Shown here: one piece after another, positions 56,127 to 64,000 of the stretch
How the letters are laid out: each line of letters starts with the position of its first letter
Position numbering within the stretch: position 1 is the first letter of the stretch
Source: Candidatus Symbiopectobacterium sp. NZEC151
GTDB lineage: Bacteria; Pseudomonadota; Gammaproteobacteria; Enterobacterales; Enterobacteriaceae
Assembly: GCF_025962655.1 (NCBI RefSeq)
Contig: NZ_JAGFPE010000007.1
Location: 211,221-275,220, forward strand
DNA: 64,000 bases
Reading direction: 5' to 3'
Program-made: the position numbers and the translations under genes
Notes under the pieces: model-generated
What the model was told of the DNA's origin: nothing
Seen by the model: the letters and a program-made list of their open reading frames with translations, nothing else
Databases searched by the model: none

Positions 56127-56777
56127 GTGACCGAACAACAGAACACGAACGTGACGCATAACTACAATATGACGCATTTTGTCATCAGCGCGCCCGATAT
56201 TCGTCACCTGCCTGCCGATAGCGGTATCGAAGTGGCGTTCGCCGGACGTTCCAACGCAGGAAAATCCAGCGCCCTGAACACGCTGACCAACCAAAAAAGC
56301 CTGGCGCGCACCAGTAAAACACCGGGACGAACCCAGCTTATCAACCTGTTTGAAGTCACAGACGGCGTGCGCCTGGTTGACCTCCCCGGCTATGGCTATG
56401 CCGAAGTTCCGGAGGAGATGAAGCGCAAATGGCAGAAAGCGCTGGGGGAATATCTGCAAAAACGCGCCTGTCTGCAAGGACTGGTGGTGTTGATGGATAT
56501 CCGTCATCCGCTGAAAGATCTCGATCAGCAAATGATTGAATGGGCCGTGGCTGTGGAACTGCCGGTGCTCATTCTGCTCACCAAATCCGATAAACTGGCT
56601 TCCGGTGCGCGTAAAGCTCAACTGAATGCCGTGCGTGAAGCCGTGCTAGCGTTTGGCGGGGATATTCAGGTTGAAGCCTTCTCCTCCTTGAAAAAAGAAG
56701 GGGTGGATAAACTGCGTCAAAAACTCGATCTGTGGTTCAACACCCGTCCCTCAATGCAAGACGATGCTGATAATTAA
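56127..56777 (+). CDS. engB: Ribosome-assembly GTPase EngB (YihA/YsxC)
   Basis: Essential GTPase of about 216 residues for 50S assembly. G1 [16 protein letters not shown]2 [11 protein letters not shown]3 [12 protein letters not shown]4 LLTKSDKLA and the C-terminal [11 protein letters not shown] are intact. The start is uncertain: GTG 56127 is taken, but GTG 56151 or ATG 56169 also fit, since E. coli EngB starts close to the [14 protein letters not shown] segment. A TATAAT box lies at 56084-56089. Divergent from yihI and convergent with Spot 42. Confidence 0.93.
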   Translation: MTEQQNTNVTHNYNMTHFVISAPDIRHLPADSGIEVAFAGRSNAGKSSALNTLTNQKSLARTSKTPGRTQLINLFEVTDGVRLVDLPGYGYAEVPEEMKRKWQKALGEYLQKRACLQGLVVLMDIRHPLKDLDQQMIEWAVAVELPVLILLTKSDKLASGARKAQLNAVREAVLAFGGDIQVEAFSSLKKEGVDKLRQKLDLWFNTRPSMQDDADN

Positions 56778-56784
56778 GATTAAC

Positions 56785-56818
56785 CGCCGCGATCGTTAGC
56801 GATCTTGCGGCGTTTTTT
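56785..56818 (+). terminator. Terminator of engB
   Basis: CGCCGCGATCG-TTAG-CGATC-TT-GCGGCG followed by six T residues, eight bases after the engB stop. Confidence 0.9.
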
Positions 56819-56831
56819 GACTCGCGCCCAA

Positions 56832-56940
56832 TAAAAAACGCCCCAGTCACCGAAGTGACCGGGGCGGCTAATATTCAGCCAAATCCGATTACGTGAAGTA
56901 AAAGGTCTGAAAGATAGAACATCTTACCTCTGTACCCTAC
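56832..56940 (-). ncRNA. spf: Spot 42 small RNA
   Basis: 109 nt, the same length as E. coli Spot 42, starting GTAGGGTACAGAGGTAAGAT and ending in the GCCCCGGTCAC/GTGACTGGGGC terminator hairpin with a six-T tail. Unstructured regions used for base-pairing to galK, gltA and other targets are unchanged relative to E. coli. Hfq-dependent, repressed by CRP-cAMP in E. coli. It lies between polA and engB as there. Confidence 0.97.
56875..56922 (-). CDS. spfP: SpfP, 15-residue protein encoded within Spot 42
   Basis: ATG at nucleotides 19-21 of Spot 42 opens MFYLSDLLLHVIGFG and stop, identical to the E. coli SpfP peptide. GAGG is a ribosome site five bases upstream. In E. coli SpfP binds CRP and modulates catabolite repression. 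Its exact preservation here supports a coding role, although selection on the RNA itself overlaps it. Confidence 0.75.
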   Translation of the reverse strand: MFYLSDLLLHVIGFG

Positions 56941-57121
56941 GTCGTTAACTCTACCCTATTTTTTCGTCAGAACAAAGGTTTTTTTGTTGTTTAGTTTCAT
57001 AAAAAATGGCTATGGCTCACACAAAGTCAAAGCAAGTCACCCAATCCTGTAGTTTAATTACAGAAATGAATAACGTAATGCGCATTTAATGTTCAGTTGC
57101 AACATCCTGTTTTTCTGTACA

Positions 57122-59911
57122 TTAATGCGCCTCATCCCAGTTTTTACCTTCACCCACATCCACGCGCAGCGGAACGTTTAGTGACATACAACCTTCCATC
57201 AGGGTAACGATCTTTTGTTTTGCCGCATCCAGCACCGACTCATGTACTTCAAACACCAATTCATCGTGTACCTGCATGATCATATTCACCTGCGGCTGCT
57301 CTTGCTGTAGCCAACTATCGATCGCAATCATCGCCTTCTTGATGATATCGGCAGCAGTACCCTGCATTGGGGCGTTAATCGCGGCACGTTCCGCCGCCTT
57401 GCGACTCATCGCATTGCGTGCGTGAATATCCGGCAAATAGAGACGGCGTCCATCCAGCGTCTGCACGAACCCTTTCTCGGCGGCTTCCTGACGGGTTCTT
57501 TCCATGTACTCCTGCACGCCAGGATAGCGCTCAAAATAGAGGTTCATATAGCGCTGCGACTCGGCGCGGGGAATACCCAACTGGCGTGACAGGCCGAAGG
57601 CGCTCATGCCATAAATCAAACCAAAGTTGATGGCCTTGGCGCTACGGCGCTGCTCTCCCGTGACGTTCTCCAGCGGCAAACCAAAAACTTCTGCGGCGGT
57701 AGCGCGGTGAATGTCCAACCCCTCGGCAAACGCGTTGAGCAGCCCAGCATCACCGGAAAGGTGCGCCATAATGCGCAACTCAATCTGTGAGTAGTCCGCC
57801 GCCACGATGCGATACCCTTCAGGGGCAATAAACGCCTGACGGATGCGCCGCCCTTCGTCGTTGCGTACCGGGATGTTTTGCAGGTTGGGATCGCTGGAGG
57901 AAAGACGCCCGGTCGCCGTGACCGCTTGATGGTATGAGGTGTGCACCCGCTGGGTCAGCGGATTGATCATCAGCGGCAGCTTGTCGGTGTAAGTCGATTT
58001 CAGTTTCGCCAGCCCACGATATTCCAGAATACGTTTGGGCAGCGGATAGTCATGCGCCAACTCTTCTAACACTTCTTCATTGGTGGAAGGCGCTCCTTTC
58101 GGCGTTTTCTTTAACACCGGCAGCTTCAGCTTATCGTATAAGATCCCCTGCAACTGCTTGGTGGAAGCAAGATTAAACGCTTCACCGGCCATTTCATGCA
58201 CTTCAGTTTCAAGCTCGGCCAGGCGCGCCGTCAATTCCTGAGAATGTTGCGCCAAAATGCCGGCATCAATCAACACGCCCTGGCGTTCAATGCGAGACAG
58301 CACCGGCACCAACGGCATATCGATATCACGGAACACCGTCACCAGTTCCCCATGCTGTTGCAGCTTTTCCCACAGGGTTTGATGCAAATGCAAAGTGACA
58401 TCCGCATCTTCTGCGGCATAGGTGCTGGCTTGCTCAACGGGAATCTGATTAAAGGTAAGCTGGTTCTTGCCCTTACCCGCAATCTCTTCAAACGAAATGG
58501 TTTTATGTTGCAGGTAACGTTCGGCAAGGCTGTCCATATCATGACGGCCCGCCACGCTGTTTAGCACGTAAGACTCCACCATGGTGTCATACGCAATGCC
58601 ACGCAGCTCAATGTCATAGCGTTTCATCACGCCCTGATCGAACTTCAGGTTCTGCCCAATTTTGCGCAGCGCGCTGTCTTCCAGCAGGGGTTTAAGCAAT
58701 TCCAACGCGCGTGCTCTGTCGATTTGATCCGGTGCATCCAGATAATCGTGCGCCAGCGGCAGATACGCCGCTTCCCCCGCCGTCACCGCAAATGACATAC
58801 CAATCAGATTGGCGCTCAGCGTATCCAGACCATCCGTTTCCGTATCAAACGCAAACTCTCCTGCCTTTTGGATACGAGCAATCCACGACTGTAAGGTCTC
58901 TTCATCCTGAATAGTGACATAACCTTCGCGGCTCAAGGCAACCGTTGCTTCCGCTTGCGGTTGCGCTTGTACCGTGGGTGTTGTTGGCTGCGAAACCTGA
59001 GATTGCCCTTTGCGCCCCTGCATCCAGGTGCCGCCTTCAACATCAGCCATCCAGCGTTTGAAATCATAGCGCTTAAACAGCCCGTGCAGTGCATCCACAT
59101 CCGGTTCATTCACCGTCAGCTCAGTGCAGGTCAGCTCCAGCTCGACGTCAGTTTTGATGGTCGCCAGTTGATAAGAGAGGTATGCCGCTTCTTTATGCTG
59201 TTCCAGCTTTTGCGCCATGGTCTTTGCGCCGCGAAAGGAGAGCGTGGCGATCTTATCCAGATTACCGTACAGGGTATCCAGCCCACCAAGCCCCTGGAGC
59301 AACGCTTGCGCCGTCTTTTCACCCACGCCCGGCACACCGGGAATATTGTCCGATGCATCCCCCATCAGGGCCAGAAAATCGATAATCAGCTCCGGCGGAA
59401 TACCGTATTTGTCGCAGACTTCTTGCGGCCCAAGCACCGTATTGTTCATGGTGTTGATAAGCGTGATCGTCGGTGAAACCAGTTGCGCCATGTCTTTATC
59501 ACCGGTGCTGATCAGTACCGGCGTGCCTGCGCTTTCCGCCTGGCGCGCCAGCGTACCGATCACGTCATCCGCTTCCACACCGCTGACGGCCAACAACGGC
59601 AGCCCCATAGCACGCACCATTGCATGCAGCGGCTCAATCTGCGCACGCAGATCGTCCGGCATCGGAGGGCGATGCGCCTTGTAGTTTTCGAACAGTTCGT
59701 CGCGGAACGTTTTTCCTTTGGCATCAAACACCACAGCGACGTGGCTGGGGGAGAACTGAAGCAACAGGCTGCGCAGCATATTCAGCACGCCATACATGGC
59801 ACCTGTCGGCTCGCCTGCGTTGTTCGTCAAAGGAGGAAATGCGTGGTAGGCACGGTATAAATACGACGAGCCATCGACCAAAATTAACGGGTTTTGCGGA
59901 ATCTGAACCAT
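57122..59911 (-). CDS. polA: DNA polymerase I
   Basis: 929 residues (E. coli 928). The 5' nuclease domain ([51 protein letters not shown]), a proofreading exonuclease with the acidic pair in [11 protein letters not shown], and the polymerase domain with [32 protein letters not shown] and [10 protein letters not shown] are all intact. Gap filling and Okazaki fragment processing. Spot 42 follows on the same strand, as in E. coli. Confidence 0.98.
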   Translation of the reverse strand: MVQIPQNPLILVDGSSYLYRAYHAFPPLTNNAGEPTGAMYGVLNMLRSLLLQFSPSHVAVVFDAKGKTFRDELFENYKAHRPPMPDDLRAQIEPLHAMVRAMGLPLLAVSGVEADDVIGTLARQAESAGTPVLISTGDKDMAQLVSPTITLINTMNNTVLGPQEVCDKYGIPPELIIDFLALMGDASDNIPGVPGVGEKTAQALLQGLGGLDTLYGNLDKIATLSFRGAKTMAQKLEQHKEAAYLSYQLATIKTDVELELTCTELTVNEPDVDALHGLFKRYDFKRWMADVEGGTWMQGRKGQSQVSQPTTPTVQAQPQAEATVALSREGYVTIQDEETLQSWIARIQKAGEFAFDTETDGLDTLSANLIGMSFAVTAGEAAYLPLAHDYLDAPDQIDRARALELLKPLLEDSALRKIGQNLKFDQGVMKRYDIELRGIAYDTMVESYVLNSVAGRHDMDSLAERYLQHKTISFEEIAGKGKNQLTFNQIPVEQASTYAAEDADVTLHLHQTLWEKLQQHGELVTVFRDIDMPLVPVLSRIERQGVLIDAGILAQHSQELTARLAELETEVHEMAGEAFNLASTKQLQGILYDKLKLPVLKKTPKGAPSTNEEVLEELAHDYPLPKRILEYRGLAKLKSTYTDKLPLMINPLTQRVHTSYHQAVTATGRLSSSDPNLQNIPVRNDEGRRIRQAFIAPEGYRIVAADYSQIELRIMAHLSGDAGLLNAFAEGLDIHRATAAEVFGLPLENVTGEQRRSAKAINFGLIYGMSAFGLSRQLGIPRAESQRYMNLYFERYPGVQEYMERTRQEAAEKGFVQTLDGRRLYLPDIHARNAMSRKAAERAAINAPMQGTAADIIKKAMIAIDSWLQQEQPQVNMIMQVHDELVFEVHESVLDAAKQKIVTLMEGCMSLNVPLRVDVGEGKNWDEAH

Positions 59912-60026
59912 GTTCTGTCATGACCTATGTCGTCCATCATGGCGCTAAGCATGCCATAGCTCAAAGCAAGAGACGAACGTTAACGCATAGAAAACCGCAA
60001 ATCTGCCACACGCAAAGCAAAGGCCT

Positions 60027-60035
60027 TGTGGATAA
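60027..60035 (-). promoter_or_regulatory. DnaA box upstream of polA
   Basis: TTATCCACA on the minus strand is the perfect high-affinity DnaA box, 116 bases before the polA ATG. A one-mismatch copy (CTATCCACA) is at 60169-60177. Function here is not shown; DnaA control of polA is a possibility. Confidence 0.45.
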
Positions 60036-60250
60036 CTTTGTGCATAGAAAGAGAAAATCAGAATGATGCTGATGTTACATCAAAAAGCGATTCCCATATT
60101 ATGGATTTTTTTCAGCAAGATAAAAAAATGGTCCCGGTAAATATCCGTAATACAAAAAACATTTTTTTTGTGGATAGATATTACTTAAACGCTTATTAAA
60201 CGCCACCGACGTGAAACCCGCGTAAAGGAAAAGGGATATATTATGGCGAT

Positions 60251-60376
60251 ATACCCTAAATAATTTGAGTTGCCGCGAGGCGGAAAGTGAGTAATCCCAC
60301 GGCGCGTATCAAGGCGTAACTGTTGGTGGTGAATCAGCACAGCCAGCGCACCGACAACATCACAAATGATGGGTAT
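60251..60376. repeat. Dispersed intergenic repeat with ATACCC/GGGTAT ends
   Basis: About 126 bases starting ATACCCTAAATAATTTGAGT and ending ATGATGGGTAT; the six terminal bases are exact inverted repeats. It resembles the intergenic element found in many copies in Serratia, Yersinia and Pectobacterium, whose ends read ATACCC...TAATTCGAGTTGC and GGGTAT. The interior is imperfect. It carries no gene. Confidence 0.6.
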
Positions 60377-60377
60377 A

Positions 60378-60401
60378 ACTGCGCCTGTCACCAGGCGCAG
60401 T
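60378..60401 (-). terminator. Hairpin after dsbA
   Basis: ACTGCGCCTG-GTGA-CAGGCGCAGT, a perfect 10-bp stem, 13 bases after the dsbA stop. The following sequence (TTATAC) is only weakly T-rich. Confidence 0.6.
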
Positions 60402-60414
60402 CACGCAAAAAGTA

Positions 60415-61038
60415 TTATTTTTTCTCGATGAGGAATTTCACAACATCAGCATATTGCTTCACATATGCATCCATTGAGCTGGTATCCAAACCGTCGCTTT
60501 TCACCATATATTTGCCATTAACAAACATGGCCGGCACACCGCGCAGTTGCAAATCAGCGGCGGCTTTTTCTTGCTGGGCAACCAGAGATTTAACCACGAA
60601 GCTATTCAATGCACCGTCATAATCTTCAGCTTTAACACCCGCCGCCACAAACACCTTGCGAATATCATCCGTGGTTTTCAGCGTTTGGCTTTTTTGCACC
60701 GCATCAAACATTAACGGGGTGATTTTATCTTCTACACCCAAGGCGATGGCTACTGCCCAGGCCTGGGTCAGTTCTTTGCCAAACTGCCCGAGAAAATCAA
60801 CGTGGTAACGGGTAATTTTGGTATCCGCAGGCAGCACCTTACTGACAGCTTCAGGAATATGGTAAACCTCAGCGAACTGATAGCAATGTGGGCAGTAGAA
60901 CGAGAAAAACTCAAGCACCTGAGGTAATTGAGGTACCGGTTTATTAACTTCAACGTACTGTTTTCCATCAGAAAAATCTGCCGCTGATGCACCGAAGGCC
61001 AACATGATGCCCATTAATGCCGCAAATACACTCTTCAT
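60415..61038 (-). CDS. dsbA: Thiol:disulfide oxidoreductase DsbA
   Basis: 207 residues with signal peptide ([21 protein letters not shown]). The thioredoxin-fold active site CPHC lies in [12 protein letters not shown] and the cis-Pro in [10 protein letters not shown]. It introduces disulfides into periplasmic proteins and is reoxidised by DsbB. ATG 61038 with GGAGAGA upstream matches E. coli. It lies 23 bases after srkA, as in E. coli, and is usually cotranscribed with it and also Cpx-induced. Confidence 0.97.
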   Translation of the reverse strand: MKSVFAALMGIMLAFGASAADFSDGKQYVEVNKPVPQLPQVLEFFSFYCPHCYQFAEVYHIPEAVSKVLPADTKITRYHVDFLGQFGKELTQAWAVAIALGVEDKITPLMFDAVQKSQTLKTTDDIRKVFVAAGVKAEDYDGALNSFVVKSLVAQQEKAAADLQLRGVPAMFVNGKYMVKSDGLDTSSMDAYVKQYADVVKFLIEKK

Positions 61039-61061
61039 ATAACACGTCTCTCCGTTAAACA

Positions 61062-62048
61062 TCAGTACATGGACAATAGCTGTAAAGGAGGCTCCTGTAA
61101 CAGCTTAACCTGTTCAGTAAATATTGCTGTTTGCCTGAACCAGAAATCATCATCTTTTATCCAGGGAAAGCTCGGGGGAAATGCCGGATCTTCCCAACGG
61201 CGAATAATCCACGCTAAATAATGCACCATTCGCATCGCTCGAAGCGGCTCAATTAACGCCAGCTCTTTTTCCTGAAACGCCATAAACTCACTATAAGCTT
61301 CAAGCAGAATATCGAGTTGAATTCTCTGTTCCTGACGCTCACCATGAAGCAACATCCATAAATCCTGCACCGCAGGTCCGTTACGGGCATCATCTAAATC
61401 GACAAATAGCGGGCCGTCACGCCAGAGAATATTTCCAGGATGGCAATCGCCGTGCAATCTGAGAAAAGCAGCATCCTGTGTCCAATAGCGTTTTACCATT
61501 TCGATAAGTTGCTGGGTGGACTGCAAAAAGGAATCTCGGCGCGCAGCAGGAATAAGTTGCGTTTGCGTCAATAGCTGATAAGGCTTGTCGAGATATTCCT
61601 CAACCCCAATGGTGGGGCGAGCAACAAAAAGCCCTTTTTGCCCCGTTTGATGCCAACGCCCGAGAAAACGGCCAACGCCTTCCAACTGATCGTCATTGTC
61701 CATTTCATATTGCCGCCCTCCTACGCTCGGGAAAACGGCAAAATAAAATCCATCATAACAATGCAGCGTTTGACCATTGAGCTTCACGGGTGCCACAACG
61801 GGCACCTCATCTTCAACCAATGCCAGGGCGAAATCGTGTTCTTCCTGAATCTGCGCCTGCGTCCACCGTTCAGGACGATAGAATTTAACGACAAAACGGC
61901 GCCGGTCTTCATCCATAAATTGATAAACCCGGTTTTCATAGCTGTTGAGCGCCGTCAAACCGGAATCAACCCGAATACCTACCGCAAAAAGCGCATCGAT
62001 AATCAGCGAGGGAAACAGCGTCTGAAAATTAAACACTGAACTTTGCAT
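61062..62048 (-). CDS. srkA: Stress response kinase A (YihE/RdoA)
   Basis: 328 residues, the E. coli length. Ser/Thr kinase of the choline/aminoglycoside kinase fold: [10 protein letters not shown] (Lys), [18 protein letters not shown] (catalytic loop) and [11 protein letters not shown] (metal-binding Asp). It protects cells against stress-induced death and acts in the Cpx pathway. Start [14 protein letters not shown] by alignment, seven codons inside the longest frame; no strong ribosome site. Operon with dsbA. Confidence 0.95.
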   Translation of the reverse strand: MQSSVFNFQTLFPSLIIDALFAVGIRVDSGLTALNSYENRVYQFMDEDRRRFVVKFYRPERWTQAQIQEEHDFALALVEDEVPVVAPVKLNGQTLHCYDGFYFAVFPSVGGRQYEMDNDDQLEGVGRFLGRWHQTGQKGLFVARPTIGVEEYLDKPYQLLTQTQLIPAARRDSFLQSTQQLIEMVKRYWTQDAAFLRLHGDCHPGNILWRDGPLFVDLDDARNGPAVQDLWMLLHGERQEQRIQLDILLEAYSEFMAFQEKELALIEPLRAMRMVHYLAWIIRRWEDPAFPPSFPWIKDDDFWFRQTAIFTEQVKLLQEPPLQLLSMY

Positions 62049-62116
62049 AGCCGTCATCATTACTCGCAATAGGAATTAAAATAAGCGTGAAAAAGCGGCG
62101 CCTATCGATAAAAGCC

Positions 62117-62386
62117 TCAGTCCTTGATAACACCCCGGGCACGCAGCAGTGCTGTTTTGAAATCTTCTTCATAATCCTTTTTCAAGCCAGGGATGACCTG
62201 CTCTTTATCCGCGTCACGCATTTTCAAATGGTAAATCAGGATATCATCTGTCAGCTCACTTAGCTGCCCCTGGAACCCCGCCTCCTGTGCAAGTTTTTGT
62301 AAAAATTGGACCAGATTCAGGTCCGGATCTTTTTGCCAGGCAGGATGCAGTAATTCGACCAACTCGTTAACGCGATGACATTTCAT
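62117..62386 (-). CDS. yihD: Conserved protein YihD
   Basis: 89 residues, the E. coli length ([40 protein letters not shown]). DUF1040; function unknown. It lies upstream of srkA on the same strand, divergent from mobA, exactly as in E. coli. Confidence 0.95.
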   Translation of the reverse strand: MKCHRVNELVELLHPAWQKDPDLNLVQFLQKLAQEAGFQGQLSELTDDILIYHLKMRDADKEQVIPGLKKDYEEDFKTALLRARGVIKD

Positions 62387-62511
62387 GGTTTAATCCTCTT
62401 ATACAGATACTGATATCACCTTAGCAGCCTTAATCACGGGTGGAAAGCGCTTGGCGTCAGGAAATATTTTGCCCAGAATAGAGCCTCTGCGGCGCGACAA
62501 AGAGGGATCAC

Positions 62512-63087
62512 ATGATCACAGGCATCATTCTGGCAGGTGGCCAGGCCAGCCGGATGGGTGGGCAGGATAAAGGACTATTAACGTTGCGCGGCATACCGCT
62601 CTATCAACACGTGTTAACCCGCCTGAAACCCCAGGTGGATCGCGTGTATATCAATGCCAATCGTAACCAGTCTGTTTATCAGGACAGTGGCTGCACCGTG
62701 TTTAGCGACTTACCGAACGGCTTCTCAGGTCCTTTGGCAGGCATCTTGTCCAGCCTGAAGACCATCGAGACTGAATGGGCCGTTTTCGCGCCTTGTGATG
62801 TCCCTAATTTACCCACCGATATGGTGGCGAGACTGTGGCACGGCAAACAGCAAGCCTATGCCGCCTACGTAAACGATGGTCAGCGGGAGCATCCAACCTT
62901 GTTGCTTATCCATCGCTCCATGATCTCGAAACTTGAAACCTACCTGGAACGTGGCGATCGTAAGCTAATGCTATTTCTGGCAGAGATCGAGGCGATTCCC
63001 GTACTGTTCACTGATTGCCCTTTGGCATTTCAAAACCTGAACACCCCAGACGATCTCTCCAATTGGCAAGAGGCCAAACATGACTGA
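62512..63087 (+). CDS. mobA: Molybdenum cofactor guanylyltransferase
   Basis: 191 residues. Nucleotidyltransferase with GIILAGGQASRMGGQDKGLL (GTP binding) and APCDVPNLPTDM (metal-binding Asp), attaching GMP to molybdopterin for DMSO-reductase-type enzymes. GAGGG precedes the ATG. It overlaps mobB by eight bases. Confidence 0.96.
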   Translation: MITGIILAGGQASRMGGQDKGLLTLRGIPLYQHVLTRLKPQVDRVYINANRNQSVYQDSGCTVFSDLPNGFSGPLAGILSSLKTIETEWAVFAPCDVPNLPTDMVARLWHGKQQAYAAYVNDGQREHPTLLLIHRSMISKLETYLERGDRKLMLFLAEIEAIPVLFTDCPLAFQNLNTPDDLSNWQEAKHD

Positions 63088-63601
63088 GTTGCATCACCCA
63101 CGCCTGCTTGCTGTTAGTGCTTATAGCGGTACCGGGAAAACCACCTTGCTCACCCACGTGATTCCGCTCCTCAAGGAGAAAGGACTACGCATTGGTGTGA
63201 TCAAGCATACTCATCATGATATGGATATCGATAAACCCGGCAAAGACAGCTATGAGCTGCGTAAAGCAGGGGCTGCGCAGACGCTTGTCGCCAGTAACCA
63301 GCGCTGGGCGCTGATGACGGAAACACCGAAGGCCGAAGAGGTGGATCTCTATGAAATGGTGAGCAAAATGGATGTTGATACGCTGGATTTGGTGCTGGTT
63401 GAAGGATTTCGACACGAAAAGGTGCCTAAGATCGTTCTTTCACGCAGAGGGTTGAGCAAGAACGCGCATGATTTGTTAGATAGCTATGCCGTTGCGATTG
63501 CCAGCGATGATGATGCAGATCGACAACTTTCCTTGCCCTGGCTGGATATAAACGATCCTAAACAGGTGGCTGACTTTATTGACGGTTGGATCCGCGGGTA
63601 A
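63080..63601 (+). CDS. mobB: Molybdopterin-guanine dinucleotide biosynthesis adapter MobB
   Basis: 173-residue GTP-binding protein with P-loop SAYSGTGKTTLLTHV and LVLVEGFRHEKVPKIVL. It assists MobA but is not strictly required. Coupled to mobA through the overlap. Followed by the convergent 5S rRNA. Confidence 0.95.
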   Translation: MTELHHPRLLAVSAYSGTGKTTLLTHVIPLLKEKGLRIGVIKHTHHDMDIDKPGKDSYELRKAGAAQTLVASNQRWALMTETPKAEEVDLYEMVSKMDVDTLDLVLVEGFRHEKVPKIVLSRRGLSKNAHDLLDSYAVAIASDDDADRQLSLPWLDINDPKQVADFIDGWIRG

Positions 63602-63651
63602 ATTCACCCATGTCTGATGGTAAATGACTGACACTACACATCACGCACAGC

Positions 63652-63678
63652 AAAAAGGGCTGTCCTTTCGGACAGCCC
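63652..63678 (-). terminator. rRNA operon terminator
   Basis: GGGCTGTCC-GAAA-GGACAGCCC on the minus strand followed by five T residues, 15 bases after the 5S 3' end. Confidence 0.92.
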
Positions 63679-63692
63679 CTTAGCTTATATAA

Positions 63693-63812
63693 AAACCTGG
63701 CAGTTCCCTACTCTCACATGGGGAAGCCCCACACTACCATCGGCGCTACGGCGTTTCACTTCTGAGTTCGGCATGGGGTCAGGTGGGACCACCGCGCTAT
63801 CGCCGCCAGGCA
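63693..63812 (-). rRNA. rrf: 5S ribosomal RNA
   Basis: 120 nt starting TGCCTGGCGGCGATAGCGCG on the minus strand, and containing CCCCATGCCGAACTCAGAAG. It differs from E. coli 5S at only a few positions. Last gene of the operon; no tRNA lies between it and the terminator. Confidence 0.98.
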
Positions 63813-63935
63813 TATTCTGTTTCATCTCACCCGCTCTTTTGAGCCAGCAAGACCAATCTGTCAACAAGCTGAATCTCTTTACGAGTTCTGATTCGATTTT
63901 TCTCTCAATCAACACCAAAACACCTTCGGCGTTGT

Positions 63936-64000
63936 AAGGTTAAGCCTCACAGGTCATTAGTACTGGTTAGCTCAATGCATCGCTGCACTTACACACCCAG
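63936..64000 (-). rRNA. rrl: 23S ribosomal RNA (3' end only)
   Basis: The last 65 nt of 23S rRNA on the minus strand, including TAACCAGTACTAATGACCTG and ending GTGAGGCTTAACCTT. The rest lies beyond the right edge. The 123-base spacer to 5S begins ACAACGCCGAAGGTGTTTTG, as in other enterobacteria. Confidence 0.97.

Larger units (their letters stand above)
59912..60414. other. 503-base gap between polA and dsbA
   Basis: No gene. It holds the polA promoter, a perfect DnaA box and a near match, an approximately 126-base dispersed repeat and the dsbA 3' hairpin, listed separately. Confidence 0.7.

Noticed and set aside
60185..60391. 68-codon frame near dsbA
   Set aside because: It is contained largely in the dispersed intergenic repeat.

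Overview
The window is 64 kb of chromosome from an enterobacterium. The core genes (gmk-rpoZ-spoT-trmH-recG, xanP-yicH, typA, glnA-glnL-glnG-yshB, hemN-yihI, engB, spf, polA, dsbA-srkA-yihD-mobAB, and the 3' end of an rRNA operon) match Escherichia coli families residue for residue over long stretches and keep much of the E. coli order. The accessory genes, especially a convergent EsaI/EsaR-type quorum-sensing pair, point to the plant-associated Pectobacteriaceae (Dickeya, Pectobacterium, Brenneria and relatives). That placement is an inference; the genus cannot be fixed from the sequence alone.

Region by region. 1-510: cut 2-hydroxyacid dehydrogenase. 0.9-2.8 kb: acuI with its TetR regulator acuR. 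2.9-6.4 kb: a DUF2946 protein, an OprC/NosA-type copper TonB receptor and a LysR regulator. 6.5-10.8 kb: a vitamin B6-linked cluster (second-type serine hydroxymethyltransferase, YggS/PLPBP-like protein, divergent MocR regulator, rhodanese). 10.9-19.0 kb: UhpABC-type sensing of hexose phosphates joined to an AfuABC hexose-phosphate ABC importer, with no uhpT. 19.2-21.4 kb: CSS/EAL phosphodiesterase and an Ail/OmpX barrel. 21.6-24.1 kb: proK tRNA, eptB and a small membrane protein. 24.3-33.8 kb: gmk to yicH core block. 33.8-38.7 kb: yiiD, dtd, yihX, then a LysR/MFS efflux pair. 38.8-45.6 kb: typA and the nitrogen-control operon glnALG with visible NtrC and sigma-54 sites, then yshB.

45.7-53.3 kb is the most unusual part. 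It sits between yshB and hemN, which are neighbours in E. coli. It holds a one-strand cluster exbD-tonB-TonB receptor-exbB-phospholipase D, i.e. a dedicated TonB energy system with its own receptor and an exported phospholipase. Next to it, in a markedly AT-rich tract, is the luxI/luxR pair whose stop codons abut.

53.8-64 kb is core again: hemN, an unlisted 58-codon membrane protein, yihI, engB, Spot 42 RNA with its embedded 15-residue SpfP reading frame, polA, a dispersed intergenic repeat, dsbA, srkA, yihD, mobA, mobB, then 5S rRNA and the 3' end of 23S rRNA on the minus strand.

Functionally the accessory blocks suggest a bacterium that imports scavenged phosphorylated sugars, acquires metal or another large substrate through two TonB receptors, uses cell-density signalling, and modifies its lipopolysaccharide.
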